Source: Lonicera japonica
Taxonomy: Eukaryota; Streptophyta; Magnoliopsida; Dipsacales; Caprifoliaceae
Length of the DNA stretch: 64,000 nucleotides
Assembly (NCBI GenBank): GCA_021464415.1
Contig: JAKCWG010000365.1
Location: 1 to 64,000 of the forward strand
Direction: 5' to 3'
Part shown: piece by piece, positions 11,620 through 21,198 of the stretch
Layout of the letters: every line of letters starts with the position of its first letter
Position numbering within the stretch: the stretch's first letter is position 1
Position numbers and translations under genes: made by a program
Notes under the pieces: generated by a model
The model's database searches: none
The model's input: only the letters and a program-made list of their open reading frames with translations
What the model was told of the DNA's origin: nothing

Positions 11620-11931
11620 TTTTCCCTTTCTGCACTAAGTCGTTAGTTTTGGACAGATGTGCTTAGACAGATATTTAAAAACTGTTCTTTTATTGGTTTT
11701 ATAAAATATCTTTATCTGTGTTTGATTATACTTTTATTCTGTCTGTGCAAGATATATACACATATATATATAAGAGTCGGTAATTTAAAAGTCATACCTT
11801 GTAGTGTAGTGATACTTATGTTTCCTGCAAAAAAGAACAAAGTGAGAACAGAAAGGCATCCAGAAGTGATTCTTTTGGCAAAAATGACCATTATGTATAA
11901 GGAAACAAGTAGGGTGCCCCCCAGATGGGTT
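11620..11931. other. PMD gene 3' flank
   Basis: AT-rich DNA between the PMD stop codon and the palindromes of the next promoter. It probably holds the 3' untranslated region and polyadenylation region of the PMD gene. No other gene is seen. Confidence 0.5.
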
Positions 11932-12041
11932 TGTCGCGCGACAATCCCTCCTGGTCATGGGTTTGTCGCGCGACACTTCCCCCTGAAAATGGGTTTGTCG
12001 CGCGACAAACAGGTACAGGACCCTCTTTTTTGCTATAAATA
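11932..12041 (+). promoter_or_regulatory. DUF7745-like gene promoter: three TGTCGCGCGACA palindromes plus TATA box
   Basis: Perfect palindromes lie at 11932-11943, 11964-11975 and 11996-12007. The last extends to an 18-bp palindrome (GTTTGTCGCGCGACAAAC). TATAAATA follows at 12034-12041, 27 bp away. The first ATG (12078) has an AAAATGTC context. The architecture matches the PMD gene and LTR promoters. Confidence 0.75.
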
Positions 12042-12077
12042 CACCCATCTTCCTTCCTTCATCCACGCCTCTCCAAA

Positions 12078-13334
12078 ATGTCTTCCTACCGTACCAACTC
12101 TGATTTTTCTTATGTTAAAGCTCGAGATGCTCTGATATCTTCTGAAAATGGTTTGAACTTTGGTGCATTCAGTCCTTTGGCGGGCTGGTGCCATCGTCCT
12201 GTAGATTTCTCCTTTCTTTTAGGTGCCTTGTATTTCTGGAGTCCTGCGGACCATCTCTTCCGTTTTGGACTAGATGAGCTCTGCCCAACCTATGAGGAGT
12301 TCTCCTGGCTGTTACGTTCTGACGTTCGTCTCCCGATGGCAGTTCCTATAGAAGGAATCGGTCCCCGCGACATGCTAATTGCTCTGTTAGCCATTCCCCA
12401 AGCGGCCTGCGATGGTTTCATTGTCGACGGTCTCCTTGACCTCCACAAAATGGTGAGGTTCTTTCATCGTTATGAAGATAGGGCCTCTTACGGCGTGGGG
12501 CGTACTGCAGCGGCCCTGATTTGCCTGGTTTCTGATATGCTGCTGGTGACAGGTTCTTCCCGTGTTGATCCGACTATCTTGAGTCTGATTTACCAGGCTA
12601 GAAATGGGGAGTCTATAGTGCCGATCATTCTTGCAGAGACCTTGAATGGTCTTGATGATGTTCAACGGGGGGCCTCGCCCTTCTTCCGGGGGAGCCCGCG
12701 TCTGCTATACATGTGGCTGCTAGAGCGCTTTCGATCGGTGGGTTTCAGCGGAGTTCGGCTCGACAATCCGACTCATTTCTTCCATCGGCCTCTCTTTGGT
12801 GCTTTGACCATGTCTTCCTCTGATTGGACGGTGTGGTTTTCGGAGAACTTTCGGGCTATCCGGTGGAACATTCCTTGGTGGAAGCTGAGGGCGATGGTAC
12901 TTAGTACTGGGGGTCAGAACTACGTTCGGCTCCGCGGGCTCTGGTTTACTTCCTTTTACCTCCCTGGGCGTCTTCTTCGGCAGTTTAACATTCCTCAGGA
13001 GGTTCCCCTTGGTCTGAACAACTTCTCTTCTGAGTCTAAATTTGTGACCCCACATGTTTCTTTATTGGTAGAGAGGATGTGGCGTGCTCGACTGACTCGT
13101 CAGTTTAACTATGCCCGTTTTGGTATTTCCAGGCCCCTCCGGGCTGACATTATCCGCTATTGCTGGCAATCTCTAGAAGGAGAGCTGATTGATGACCCCT
13201 TTCAAATGGAGTGGTTCCGATTCATGGATTCTGAGCCTACAGAGGATGGCATTGTCTTTGCGTACCAGATTTTGGATGAGGCTCGAATTGATTTGGCCGC
13301 TGAGGACCCAGTGTGGCCAACCCCTAGGGATTAG
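12078..13334 (+). CDS. Single-exon accessory protein of the Tat element (DUF7745-like), antisense to gag-pol
   Basis: 418 residues with no intron and a good start context 37 bp after a TATA box. The N-terminal half (about residues 30-85) reads GWCHRPVDFSFLLGALYFWSP, then DHLFRFGLDELCPTYEEFSWLL. This resembles the plant-specific domain (DUF7745 type) that I know from proteins associated with large Gypsy elements. The family assignment is from memory of its W-P, FRF and PTxEEF pattern and is moderate. The C-terminal half is Trp- and Arg-rich with no catalytic motif I recognise. It converges tail to tail with gag-pol, leaving 227 bp between the stop codons. The function is unknown. The shared promoter motif suggests co-expression with the PMD gene and the LTR transcript. 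Confidence 0.75.
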   Translation: MSSYRTNSDFSYVKARDALISSENGLNFGAFSPLAGWCHRPVDFSFLLGALYFWSPADHLFRFGLDELCPTYEEFSWLLRSDVRLPMAVPIEGIGPRDMLIALLAIPQAACDGFIVDGLLDLHKMVRFFHRYEDRASYGVGRTAAALICLVSDMLLVTGSSRVDPTILSLIYQARNGESIVPIILAETLNGLDDVQRGASPFFRGSPRLLYMWLLERFRSVGFSGVRLDNPTHFFHRPLFGALTMSSSDWTVWFSENFRAIRWNIPWWKLRAMVLSTGGQNYVRLRGLWFTSFYLPGRLLRQFNIPQEVPLGLNNFSSESKFVTPHVSLLVERMWRARLTRQFNYARFGISRPLRADIIRYCWQSLEGELIDDPFQMEWFRFMDSEPTEDGIVFAYQILDEARIDLAAEDPVWPTPRD

Positions 13335-13561
13335 TTTCTTCTTTGTATGCTGTACTTCCTTTGTAACTCTCGGTGTTCTGAACCACCTCTTTAATAATAT
13401 ATGAAGGGACTTTTTATGAGAAATAAATTTCTTTACAAAGCTTTAAACCGGGCCTGAAGTCACTTCTCAGGTTGCCTACGTTCCCCCCTTTTTGATTTTT
13501 TCCAGAAAATACAATATTCGAGTTGGGGCTCAGGTTTACGTAGTTCTTATACATGTCGTGC
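13335..13561. other. Convergent 3' ends of the accessory gene and gag-pol
   Basis: 227 bp separate the two stop codons. AATAAATTT near 13422 on the plus strand could serve the accessory gene as a polyadenylation signal. Convergent transcription would produce overlapping RNAs here. Confidence 0.45.
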
Positions 13562-16500
13562 TTATTGATAATACTTCTTCAGTCGGTCCATGTTGACTGG
13601 TGAATGTAGTAACTGCCCGTCTAGGTCAGTGAGTATAGCGGCGCCCCCTGTATTGATTTCTTTGACGATATACGGCCCTGTCCACTTCTGCCCGAACTTT
13701 CCCCTCGGATCTCTGGCTGGCTCTCGAATTTCTTTCAACACGATGTCATTTTCAGTGATACCCCGAGTCCTCACTCTCTGGTTAAATGCTCGAGCGATTC
13801 TCTTCTGATATCCTTGATGGTGGTATGCGGCTTTCAATCTTTTCTCATCTAGTAAGGCTAGCTCGTTATAACGTGCCTGGACCCACTCCAGTTCATTGAC
13901 CTGATTCTCTAGCATTACTCTGAGGGAAGGGACCTCTAACTCGACAGGGAGGACTGCTTCCATCCCGTATGTAAGCGAGAACGGGGTTGCCCCGGTAGAG
14001 ACCCTTTCGGTGGTGCGGTATCCCCACAATGCATATGGTAATTTCTCCGGCCAGTCCCGGCAGGTGTCGGTCATCTTGCTTAGGATATTCTTCAAATTCT
14101 TGTTGGCGGCTTCAACTGCCCCATTGGTTTGTGGTCTATATGGCGAAGATTTGTGTCGGGTGATACCGTATTCCTCCATGACTGTATTAGCTTCTCCTTC
14201 GAAGTGGGTGCCGTTATCTGAGATGATCTCGTGTGGGACCCCATATCGGCAGACAATATTCCTTTTGATGAATCGGGCAACTTTCCTGGCATCCAGGGTT
14301 TGGTAAGATTCGGCTTCCACCCATTTGGTGAAGTAGTCGATGGCTACTAGTATGAATTCATGGCCGTTGCTGGCTTTGGGTGAGACTTTCCCAATGACGT
14401 CAATTCCCCAGGCTGAAAAAGGCCAGGGAGCAGTCATGTTGTACAACTCTTTTGGAGGAAGCTTCTGGGACTTAGCATAAATTTGGCATTTGTGACAACG
14501 GCGTACATGATCAGCGCAGTCAGTTTGTAGGGTAGACCAGAAATACCCTTGCCTGATGATCTTGCGGGCAAGCGTATGCCCGCTCATATGAGGTCCGCAA
14601 TCGCCCCCATGTATCTGATCCATCATTCTAACTGATTCTTCTTCGGTGAGACATTGAAGATGAGTCCCGTCGTAGTTCCTCTTATATAATCTTCCGGCAC
14701 AGAGTATGAATCCTGATGCTAGTCTCCTGAGTGTGACCCGTGTTCTCTTGTCTGCTTTCTCGGGATACTGATGGTTCTTCAGCAGGTTCCAGATATCATA
14801 AAACCAAACGGTTGAGTCACCGTCTTTTTCAATTTCCACCTCAAGGGTCATGCAGTGCGCGGGTCCTGATTTCTTTTGTACCGTGAGGGTTATTTCTTCC
14901 ATCCCCTCCGGAATATCGATCATAGATGCCAGGGTTGCCAATGCGTCAGCAAAACTGTTCTGGGACCTGGGGATATAGTAAAACTCCACACGCTCGAACC
15001 TTCCTGCGACTTCTTCTAGTCGGGCGAGGTAAGGGACCAATTTCTCATCTCTGATCTTCCATTCCTTCAGAACTTGATGGACCACTAGTGCTGAATCTCC
15101 GTATACCTGTATCCTCCTTATACCCTTTTGAAAAGCGATCTCTAACCCGAGTATGCAGGCTTCATATTCGGCCATATTGTTGGTGCAGAAGAAGTCCAGT
15201 CGATATGATACCGGGGAGTGAGTTTGGTCTGGAGAGACTAACAGGATGCCTATCCCGTTTCCGTTCCGATTGGCGGCCCCGTCAAAGTACAACCTCCAGT
15301 CTTCATTGATCTCGACGTTCATGATGGTTTCGTCCGGGAATTCGGCTTCTTCTATCATGTCTCCCAATATCGGATTGTGGGCCAGGTAATCAGCTATGAT
15401 CTTGCCTTTGACTGCCTTCTGGGTCATGTAGGTGATGTCGAATTCGGAGAGTAGAAATAACCATTTTGCCATTCGATTTGAGAGAGCCGGTTTCTCGAAG
15501 AGGTATTTCAACGGATCAATCCGTGATGCCAGGATGACTGGAAAAACTAGCATGTAGTGCCGTAGTTTCTGTGTTACCCAGACGAGAGCGGTACACGATT
15601 TTTCCAATGGTGTGTAGTTTATCTCAAATGGGGATAGCTTTTTGCTGAGGAAATAGATGGCCTGCTCCTTCCGGGTATCGGTGAGGTGTTGGGCTAGCAT
15701 TGCTCCTGCGGCTGAATCAGTGACGGTTAGGTACAGAATTAGTGGTAGTCCGGTCTGAGGCGGGGCTAACACTGGGGGCTTGGAGAGGTAATCTTTGATT
15801 TTGTCAAAAGCCTCCTGGCATTGATCGTTCCATTCTCCTGTTGAAGACTTCCTCAGGAGTTTGAAGATGGGTTCGCACTTTTGAGTGAGCTGAGAGATAA
15901 ACCTACTGATGTACTGCAGATTACCCAAAAAACCCCGGATTTCTCTCTCGGTACGAGGCTCGGGCATGTCTTGGATAGCTTGAACTTTAGCGGGGTCCAC
16001 CTCGATTCCTTTCTTACTGACGACATATCCCAGGAGTTTTCCTTTGGTTACCCCGAACACACATTTCTGCGGATTGAGTCTCATCTGATACTGGCGGAGC
16101 CGATCAAAGAAGGCTCGCAAGGCTGGCACGTGGCCTTCCCTCTCTTTTGACTTGATTATCATGTCGTCTACATACACCTCTACTTCTTTGTGAATCATGT
16201 CGTGAAAGATAGCCGTAGCTGCCCTCTGATATGTTGCCCCGGCGTTCTTCAGCCCAAACGGCATAACGGTGTAGCAGTATGTTCCCCATGGTGTGATAAA
16301 TGCTGTTTTCTCCTGGTGATCCGGGTGCATCTTGATCTGGTTATATCCGGCAAAACCATCCACAAATGACTTCAGGGCGTGGTTGGCAGTATTATCTACT
16401 ATCAAATCGATGTTGGGCAATGGAAAATCGTCCTTTGGACAAGCTTTATTGAGATCCCGGTAATCCACACACATGCGGACTTTCCCGTTAGCCTTTGGAA

Positions 16501-19500
16501 CAGGCACGATGTTGGCTAACCACGAGGGGTACTCGATCACCCGTAAGAATCCCACACTCAGTTGTTTCATTACTTCTTCTTTCACTTTCAAGGACCATTC
16601 TGGCGTAAGTTTCCTCAGCTTCTGTTTGACGGGCCTAAGTTCTGGATTGGTGTGTATTTCGTGCATGACTATCTGACTGTTCAAACCCGGCATATCTGCA
16701 TAAGACCAGGCGAAGACATCCACATACTCTTTCAGAGTTTGTGTGAATTCTTCTCTCTCTGTCCCACTTAGGCTTGCCCCAATGCGGACCTCTTTTCTTT
16801 CCTCCTCTGTTCCGAGGTTAATCACAAGAGTGTCTCCTTCCTCGCTTTGTATACGTTGCTCCTCCCGTTCAGGGTGTTCGTTCATTCTTTCCAATTCCAT
16901 ATAAGCAATTACAGAATTAAAAATAACAGGATAACGCAAAATAGACTCTTCTTTATTGATACTAGTATTTACAGGTACAAGTTTAAAAAGTTCATTTAGG
17001 AGTGACTCCTTCCTATCCTTACCCTCACTCTTATCTCTCACCCTTACAATTTCGCTCTTTTCCCTTTCCCCTTGGTAGTCTGGATCAGCGTATATCAAGT
17101 GTACAGGGTCGTCTCCTGGCTCATCATCTCCCAGAGCCATGATGTCGAAGAGATCTCCGATCATTTCTTCCTCTTCGCCTTTCATGTCTTCACTTTCTTC
17201 CTTCGGCCCGATTGTCAACTTGGTAGCGAAGCTGTGTACGGTGTTTTCTTTGATATATAGGTCCTCTTCATAGAAGATTTCCCACCCAGGAAGGTTCTCT
17301 CCGTCGCTGTTTCTCCAAGGCTCCTGGAAGCCGCAAAAGGGGAAGTCCTCTCCTTCTTTGACAAAGAACCCGTTCAGAGAGCTGAAACTCGGATACTGAT
17401 GCCCTCGACCCCTTTTTTGTTGATCGTCCTCTTCAGTGTGTTGGTACCCCAAACCTTCCCTCTCGTACCTTGCTACTGGTTCCAATGCTTGAAGTAGTCC
17501 TGGTTGTCCCATTCCCAGACCGGCTCCAGGCAAGTATTTCATCATTCTCAACATATTTGTAATCTTGGTGCTGAGACCGGGGATATTGTCAGGGGGAAGA
17601 TACCTGATTGTCTGGGTGCTAAGAGTTTGCACTTGAGGCTCGTAAGAAAAGCCTCCTAACTGTATGCTCTGGCTCCCGATTCCCAAAACTGGTAACTCCA
17701 TATCCGCCAAGGTCCTTTCAGGATCTCCTTGGATGGTAATTATGTTCCCTTCAAACGGTATCTTGATCTTTTGGTGCAAGGAGGAGGGGAGTGCTCCTAT
17801 GTCGTGTAGCCATGCTCTTCCCAACAGTAGGTTAAAACTGGAAGGAATGTCTATGATTTGAAAGTCGGCCGGGAAGCTTCCGGGACCAACCATGAGATCA
17901 AGTTCCAGAGACCCCAGAACGGCCCTCCTGGTATTATCATAGGCCCTGACGGTTACAGCGGATGGTGAGAGCTCTGAATCTGAGATACCCAAGCATCTGG
18001 CAGTCTTTAGGGGGCAGACATTTATGGTCGACCCATTGTCGATGAGAACTTGTGGCAAGATCTTCCCTCGGGTTCGGACGGTGATATGGAGAGCCAGGCT
18101 GTGTTTTCTCCCCAACGGAGACAAGTCTTCATCTGAAAATGACAGACTTCTTTGGACTGTGAGTGACCCGATCATGTTTGGCAGTTGTTCGGGCGTGGAG
18201 TCCGGCGATATGACAGCCTCATCCAGGAGTTTAATGAAAGCGGTCCTGTGAGGTTTGGAGGCAACCAAGAGGCCCCAAATGGTGATGTGTGCCTGGGTTT
18301 TCTTCAACTGTTCCAGTACTCGGTCTTCTCCTACTTCTTTTGGAGGCGGTGATTTTTCGGCATCCATCGGTGGTGGCTGGTATACCTTTCCTGAGCGGGT
18401 AATCTGTTGTATCCAAAGGGATGTTAGGTCTGATCCCTCTGAAGTTTCTGACGACTCTGGTTCTGCCGACCAACTAAAAGTCCCGGGGGAGGTTTCTGTC
18501 ATACATATCGTCTCCTTATGAGGGGGGCGGGGTTTCCATGGTTGTTTTTTCTTGTCCTGGGTCCATCCTATCCCAGCTTTCCCAGGATTGGTTTTGATAG
18601 TGAGGGGTTGCGAGATCCCCTGATTTGTCTTTCCTAAGCCCTGCCCAGGTAGGAAGTTCATCTTGGCCATCCATTGGTCAATTATTGGGTTGAGGCCTGG
18701 GGCAACTTGTGCTTTTGCCGATAGCATAACGGGTGCCTTATAGGCTGAATCGTCCCGAATGAGTCCTACGGGATCAAAGCCTTCATCAGTGGTTAAGGCG
18801 TTAATTCCTGCAGGTGGAGCATGATTGGGGAGGGGGTTGTTGGTAACATTGGGCCCGCCGGGTGCGGGGATGGTTCCGGCTTCAATGAGGTCCTGAATAC
18901 GATGGCGGAGAGCTAAACAACGTTCCGTGTCATGGCCTGCCGCCTGATGGTACGCACAGTTCTCATTCATTCTCCAAGTGTTGGGAATAGGATTTGGTGG
19001 AGGGCGTGGGTTGAGTGGGGTGACTAGTCCGGCCTTTTGGAGTAGTTCCAGGCTTTTGACCAGAGTAGTGGGGAGGGTGCAGAAATTTCTCCTTTTCTTG
19101 ACCTCGGTGTTTGAAGAGTCTCCTTGCGTAGGCCAACTCATTGGGGGGACCTGCGGTGACTGCTGAAATGGGTTTTGTTGATATGGGTACGAGCTTAGTT
19201 GGTTTACGGCTGGAGTGGCCGTCTTTCTTCCAGTGTAAGAGGCCTTCTTGGTATCCGTGTCCGCCTTTCTGGCCAATTCTTCCTCTACCTGTGACCCCAT
19301 ACTCAACAGGGCTCTGAAGTGTGGGAATACATGCTTTCCCATGCAGTTCAATACAGCTGGAGTAAAATTCTTCTGTATGATTTCTAACTGCTCTTCTTCG
19401 TCGGGCCGTTTGGACATTTGGGATGCCATTTCCCTCCAGCGGGTGACAAAGTCGCTGAAGCTTTCTTTCTCGCCTTGCTTGGCCATTTCCAGGTGTTTAC

Positions 19501-20446
19501 GGGTAATTTCCAAATTCTCGTTGGACCCGTACTTGGTCATGAATTCTTTGACGATATCCCCCCAAGTTTTCGTGTGGTGTTTCTCTAGGTCGAAGAACCA
19601 TCTCAGGGCTGCCCCCGTGAGAGTCATGTGAAAAGCCTGAGCCAGCTCCGGCTCTCCACAGCCGGACACTTGCATGGATCTGATGTAGGATTGGAGATGG
19701 GTTTTGGGGGGTGTAGTACCAGTGAATTTGGTGATAGAGGGGAGCTTAAATCCTTGAGGTAGTCTGGCTTCTGGGTAGAGGGAAAAGGCGTTCATGTCTG
19801 TGATCTCGTCTGCCCCTTTCATCAGAGAAACACCTCTTTGCAGAACCTTCATCTGCTCTTTCAATTTCTTCATTTCTTCGCTCTCTCTTGACACCTCATC
19901 GGGCTGTTCCCGGGCTATCATCGATTCTGCGTATACTGCCCGGAGTCGGTTGATGTCTGGGTACTCATTGGGAGGGGCTATTGGGGCTGGTGGAATAGGT
20001 CTTGCGGGGACTTGTGGCCATGGTTGATATTGGGGATCGAGGCCTTGCTGAGGTTGTGGCCAGACGATGGGTGGCTCTTGTTGTTGGTATGTGGGGCCTG
20101 AATCCGGGGCCCATTGGTTCTGATTGTTGGGGTCGGTTTGAACGGGACCGGCCATGTTGGGGCCCGTTTGGGGTGGATTGGTTCCTTGGATTGGGGGAAG
20201 TACTTGTGAAGATTGCCCTTGATTCGGATCTCGATTCGGTGGTAGTTGCTCAAACCCGGGTGGTGCGGTCCGTTCGGCTGACAACTCTTCCATTCGAATC
20301 CGGGTGTTCTGTTGCTCACTTGTGAGGCTTGCCAAATTCATGCTGACGGTCATCAACAAACGGTGCATCTCTGCTAAAGTCGGTTGAACTGCAGACGCCT
20401 CGGCTAGGCTCTGATTTGTCTCCTGATTCTCTCGTCCATCGGCCAT
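13562..20446 (-). CDS. Gag-pol polyprotein of the Tat element (gag, protease, RT, RNase H, second RNase H, integrase)
   Basis: 2294 residues in one frame, approximate residue positions given. Gag spans 230-420. A zinc knuckle of form C-x2-H-x4-H-x4-C lies at 500-515 (starts CAYH). A G-patch-like motif (LPGQGLGK...GKAGIGW) lies at 590-630. The aspartic protease has IDNGS near 803, and a second G-patch-like motif (LPGAGLGMGQPG...EGLGY) lies at 970-1005. The RT spans about 1240-1480 with YVDD near 1425. The RT-linked RNase H is followed by an archaeal-type RNase H starting YFDGAANRNG near 1720. The integrase has an H-H-C-C finger near 1945, catalytic Asp in GIDVIG near 2012, Asp in ISDNGTHF and Glu in GAVEAANKN, and a GPY module near 2258. 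Two RNase H domains mark the Tat clade. All key residues seen are intact. The start is the first ATG after the leader. Confidence 0.93.
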   Translation of the reverse strand: MADGRENQETNQSLAEASAVQPTLAEMHRLLMTVSMNLASLTSEQQNTRIRMEELSAERTAPPGFEQLPPNRDPNQGQSSQVLPPIQGTNPPQTGPNMAGPVQTDPNNQNQWAPDSGPTYQQQEPPIVWPQPQQGLDPQYQPWPQVPARPIPPAPIAPPNEYPDINRLRAVYAESMIAREQPDEVSRESEEMKKLKEQMKVLQRGVSLMKGADEITDMNAFSLYPEARLPQGFKLPSITKFTGTTPPKTHLQSYIRSMQVSGCGEPELAQAFHMTLTGAALRWFFDLEKHHTKTWGDIVKEFMTKYGSNENLEITRKHLEMAKQGEKESFSDFVTRWREMASQMSKRPDEEEQLEIIQKNFTPAVLNCMGKHVFPHFRALLSMGSQVEEELARKADTDTKKASYTGRKTATPAVNQLSSYPYQQNPFQQSPQVPPMSWPTQGDSSNTEVKKRRNFCTLPTTLVKSLELLQKAGLVTPLNPRPPPNPIPNTWRMNENCAYHQAAGHDTERCLALRHRIQDLIEAGTIPAPGGPNVTNNPLPNHAPPAGINALTTDEGFDPVGLIRDDSAYKAPVMLSAKAQVAPGLNPIIDQWMAKMNFLPGQGLGKTNQGISQPLTIKTNPGKAGIGWTQDKKKQPWKPRPPHKETICMTETSPGTFSWSAEPESSETSEGSDLTSLWIQQITRSGKVYQPPPMDAEKSPPPKEVGEDRVLEQLKKTQAHITIWGLLVASKPHRTAFIKLLDEAVISPDSTPEQLPNMIGSLTVQRSLSFSDEDLSPLGRKHSLALHITVRTRGKILPQVLIDNGSTINVCPLKTARCLGISDSELSPSAVTVRAYDNTRRAVLGSLELDLMVGPGSFPADFQIIDIPSSFNLLLGRAWLHDIGALPSSLHQKIKIPFEGNIITIQGDPERTLADMELPVLGIGSQSIQLGGFSYEPQVQTLSTQTIRYLPPDNIPGLSTKITNMLRMMKYLPGAGLGMGQPGLLQALEPVARYEREGLGYQHTEEDDQQKRGRGHQYPSFSSLNGFFVKEGEDFPFCGFQEPWRNSDGENLPGWEIFYEEDLYIKENTVHSFATKLTIGPKEESEDMKGEEEEMIGDLFDIMALGDDEPGDDPVHLIYADPDYQGEREKSEIVRVRDKSEGKDRKESLLNELFKLVPVNTSINKEESILRYPVIFNSVIAYMELERMNEHPEREEQRIQSEEGDTLVINLGTEEERKEVRIGASLSGTEREEFTQTLKEYVDVFAWSYADMPGLNSQIVMHEIHTNPELRPVKQKLRKLTPEWSLKVKEEVMKQLSVGFLRVIEYPSWLANIVPVPKANGKVRMCVDYRDLNKACPKDDFPLPNIDLIVDNTANHALKSFVDGFAGYNQIKMHPDHQEKTAFITPWGTYCYTVMPFGLKNAGATYQRAATAIFHDMIHKEVEVYVDDMIIKSKEREGHVPALRAFFDRLRQYQMRLNPQKCVFGVTKGKLLGYVVSKKGIEVDPAKVQAIQDMPEPRTEREIRGFLGNLQYISRFISQLTQKCEPIFKLLRKSSTGEWNDQCQEAFDKIKDYLSKPPVLAPPQTGLPLILYLTVTDSAAGAMLAQHLTDTRKEQAIYFLSKKLSPFEINYTPLEKSCTALVWVTQKLRHYMLVFPVILASRIDPLKYLFEKPALSNRMAKWLFLLSEFDITYMTQKAVKGKIIADYLAHNPILGDMIEEAEFPDETIMNVEINEDWRLYFDGAANRNGNGIGILLVSPDQTHSPVSYRLDFFCTNNMAEYEACILGLEIAFQKGIRRIQVYGDSALVVHQVLKEWKIRDEKLVPYLARLEEVAGRFERVEFYYIPRSQNSFADALATLASMIDIPEGMEEITLTVQKKSGPAHCMTLEVEIEKDGDSTVWFYDIWNLLKNHQYPEKADKRTRVTLRRLASGFILCAGRLYKRNYDGTHLQCLTEEESVRMMDQIHGGDCGPHMSGHTLARKIIRQGYFWSTLQTDCADHVRRCHKCQIYAKSQKLPPKELYNMTAPWPFSAWGIDVIGKVSPKASNGHEFILVAIDYFTKWVEAESYQTLDARKVARFIKRNIVCRYGVPHEIISDNGTHFEGEANTVMEEYGITRHKSSPYRPQTNGAVEAANKNLKNILSKMTDTCRDWPEKLPYALWGYRTTERVSTGATPFSLTYGMEAVLPVELEVPSLRVMLENQVNELEWVQARYNELALLDEKRLKAAYHHQGYQKRIARAFNQRVRTRGITENDIVLKEIREPARDPRGKFGQKWTGPYIVKEINTGGAAILTDLDGQLLHSPVNMDRLKKYYQ

Positions 20447-21179
20447 TTCAGGTATGCTTGGTCTTACTAGTCTTCCGGTATGATCTCGACCGGCCCAACC
20501 TTCCAGACTGACGCCGCTTTATGGCTGTAGACGAAACCACGTGGCGAAGATGAAGGGAGACTATGATGTGACTCGATTTTTGCCAAAAGAATCACTAAAA
20601 ATGGTCGAGAGAAAACCTCGGAAAACAGGTGTGGTAAAGTAAGCCGTAAGGTGGTACATCCCCTACAGCTGTATGACAAGTGTTTTAACTGACTCAATCT
20701 TAGATGCAGCGTAGGTGTTCGAACGGTTAAGGCTTCAGGCTCCCTCCTTTTTGGCAAGACCTTGCGATATACCCCGAGGGCGGGTACGTGCAAGAATCTT
20801 TTGATATACTTCCCGGGTACGTGAGTGTTCTCGTCACTCGATATACCTCGGGGGCGTACTTGGCCAAGGAGAGTGGAAGTAAATGCTTTCGGTTTATGTT
20901 GGCCCAAGCAAGCCAACTCCCTACTCACTTATAATACTTCCGAGGGTTTGGGGTAAATTCACACTCGTAGAACCAATGCATGATTTGTGATAGTGCGTGT
21001 AAAGTTCGAAAGGTTGGTTTCACAAATATCATTATCTTTATTACGTCTTTTCGAAAAACTCCCATTTTTTAGAAAAAGGTTTCTTCTCAATCAATTAACA
21101 TGAGTAGGGAAAGCAGTAAAAGAAAGTTTTCAACAGATAAACAAAGGTCCACATATAAGAGTCTAGTTTTCTAATACTG
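20447..21179 (-). other. Leader (5' untranslated region) of the Tat element
   Basis: About 730 bp between the primer-binding site and the gag start. A 153-codon open frame (20928-20467) ends 20 bp before the gag ATG. It has no recognisable domain and is not supported as a gene. Packaging signals would be expected here but cannot be identified by eye. Confidence 0.6.
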
Positions 21180-21197
21180 TCCCCAGCAGAGTCGCCA
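21180..21197 (-). promoter_or_regulatory. Primer-binding site of the Tat element
   Basis: On the minus strand, one base after the 5' LTR, the sequence reads TGGCGACTCTGCTGGGGA. It begins with the TGG complementary to a tRNA CCA end. Ogre/Tat elements commonly use tRNA-Arg, but I have not verified the match to a specific tRNA. Confidence 0.75.
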
Positions 21198-21198
21198 C

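Noticed and set aside
7376..13334. The two antisense genes as ordinary host genes next to a transposon
   Set aside because: They lie between the two LTRs of one element with matching target duplications, and they share the promoter palindrome with the LTR.
13562..20446. Many plus-strand and other-frame open frames across gag-pol
   Set aside because: They are shadows of the 2294-codon gag-pol frame and match no family.
20467..20928. 153-codon minus-strand frame just upstream of gag as an ORF1
   Set aside because: No recognisable domain and shorter than Ogre ORF1. It sits in a GC-moderate leader where chance open frames occur.
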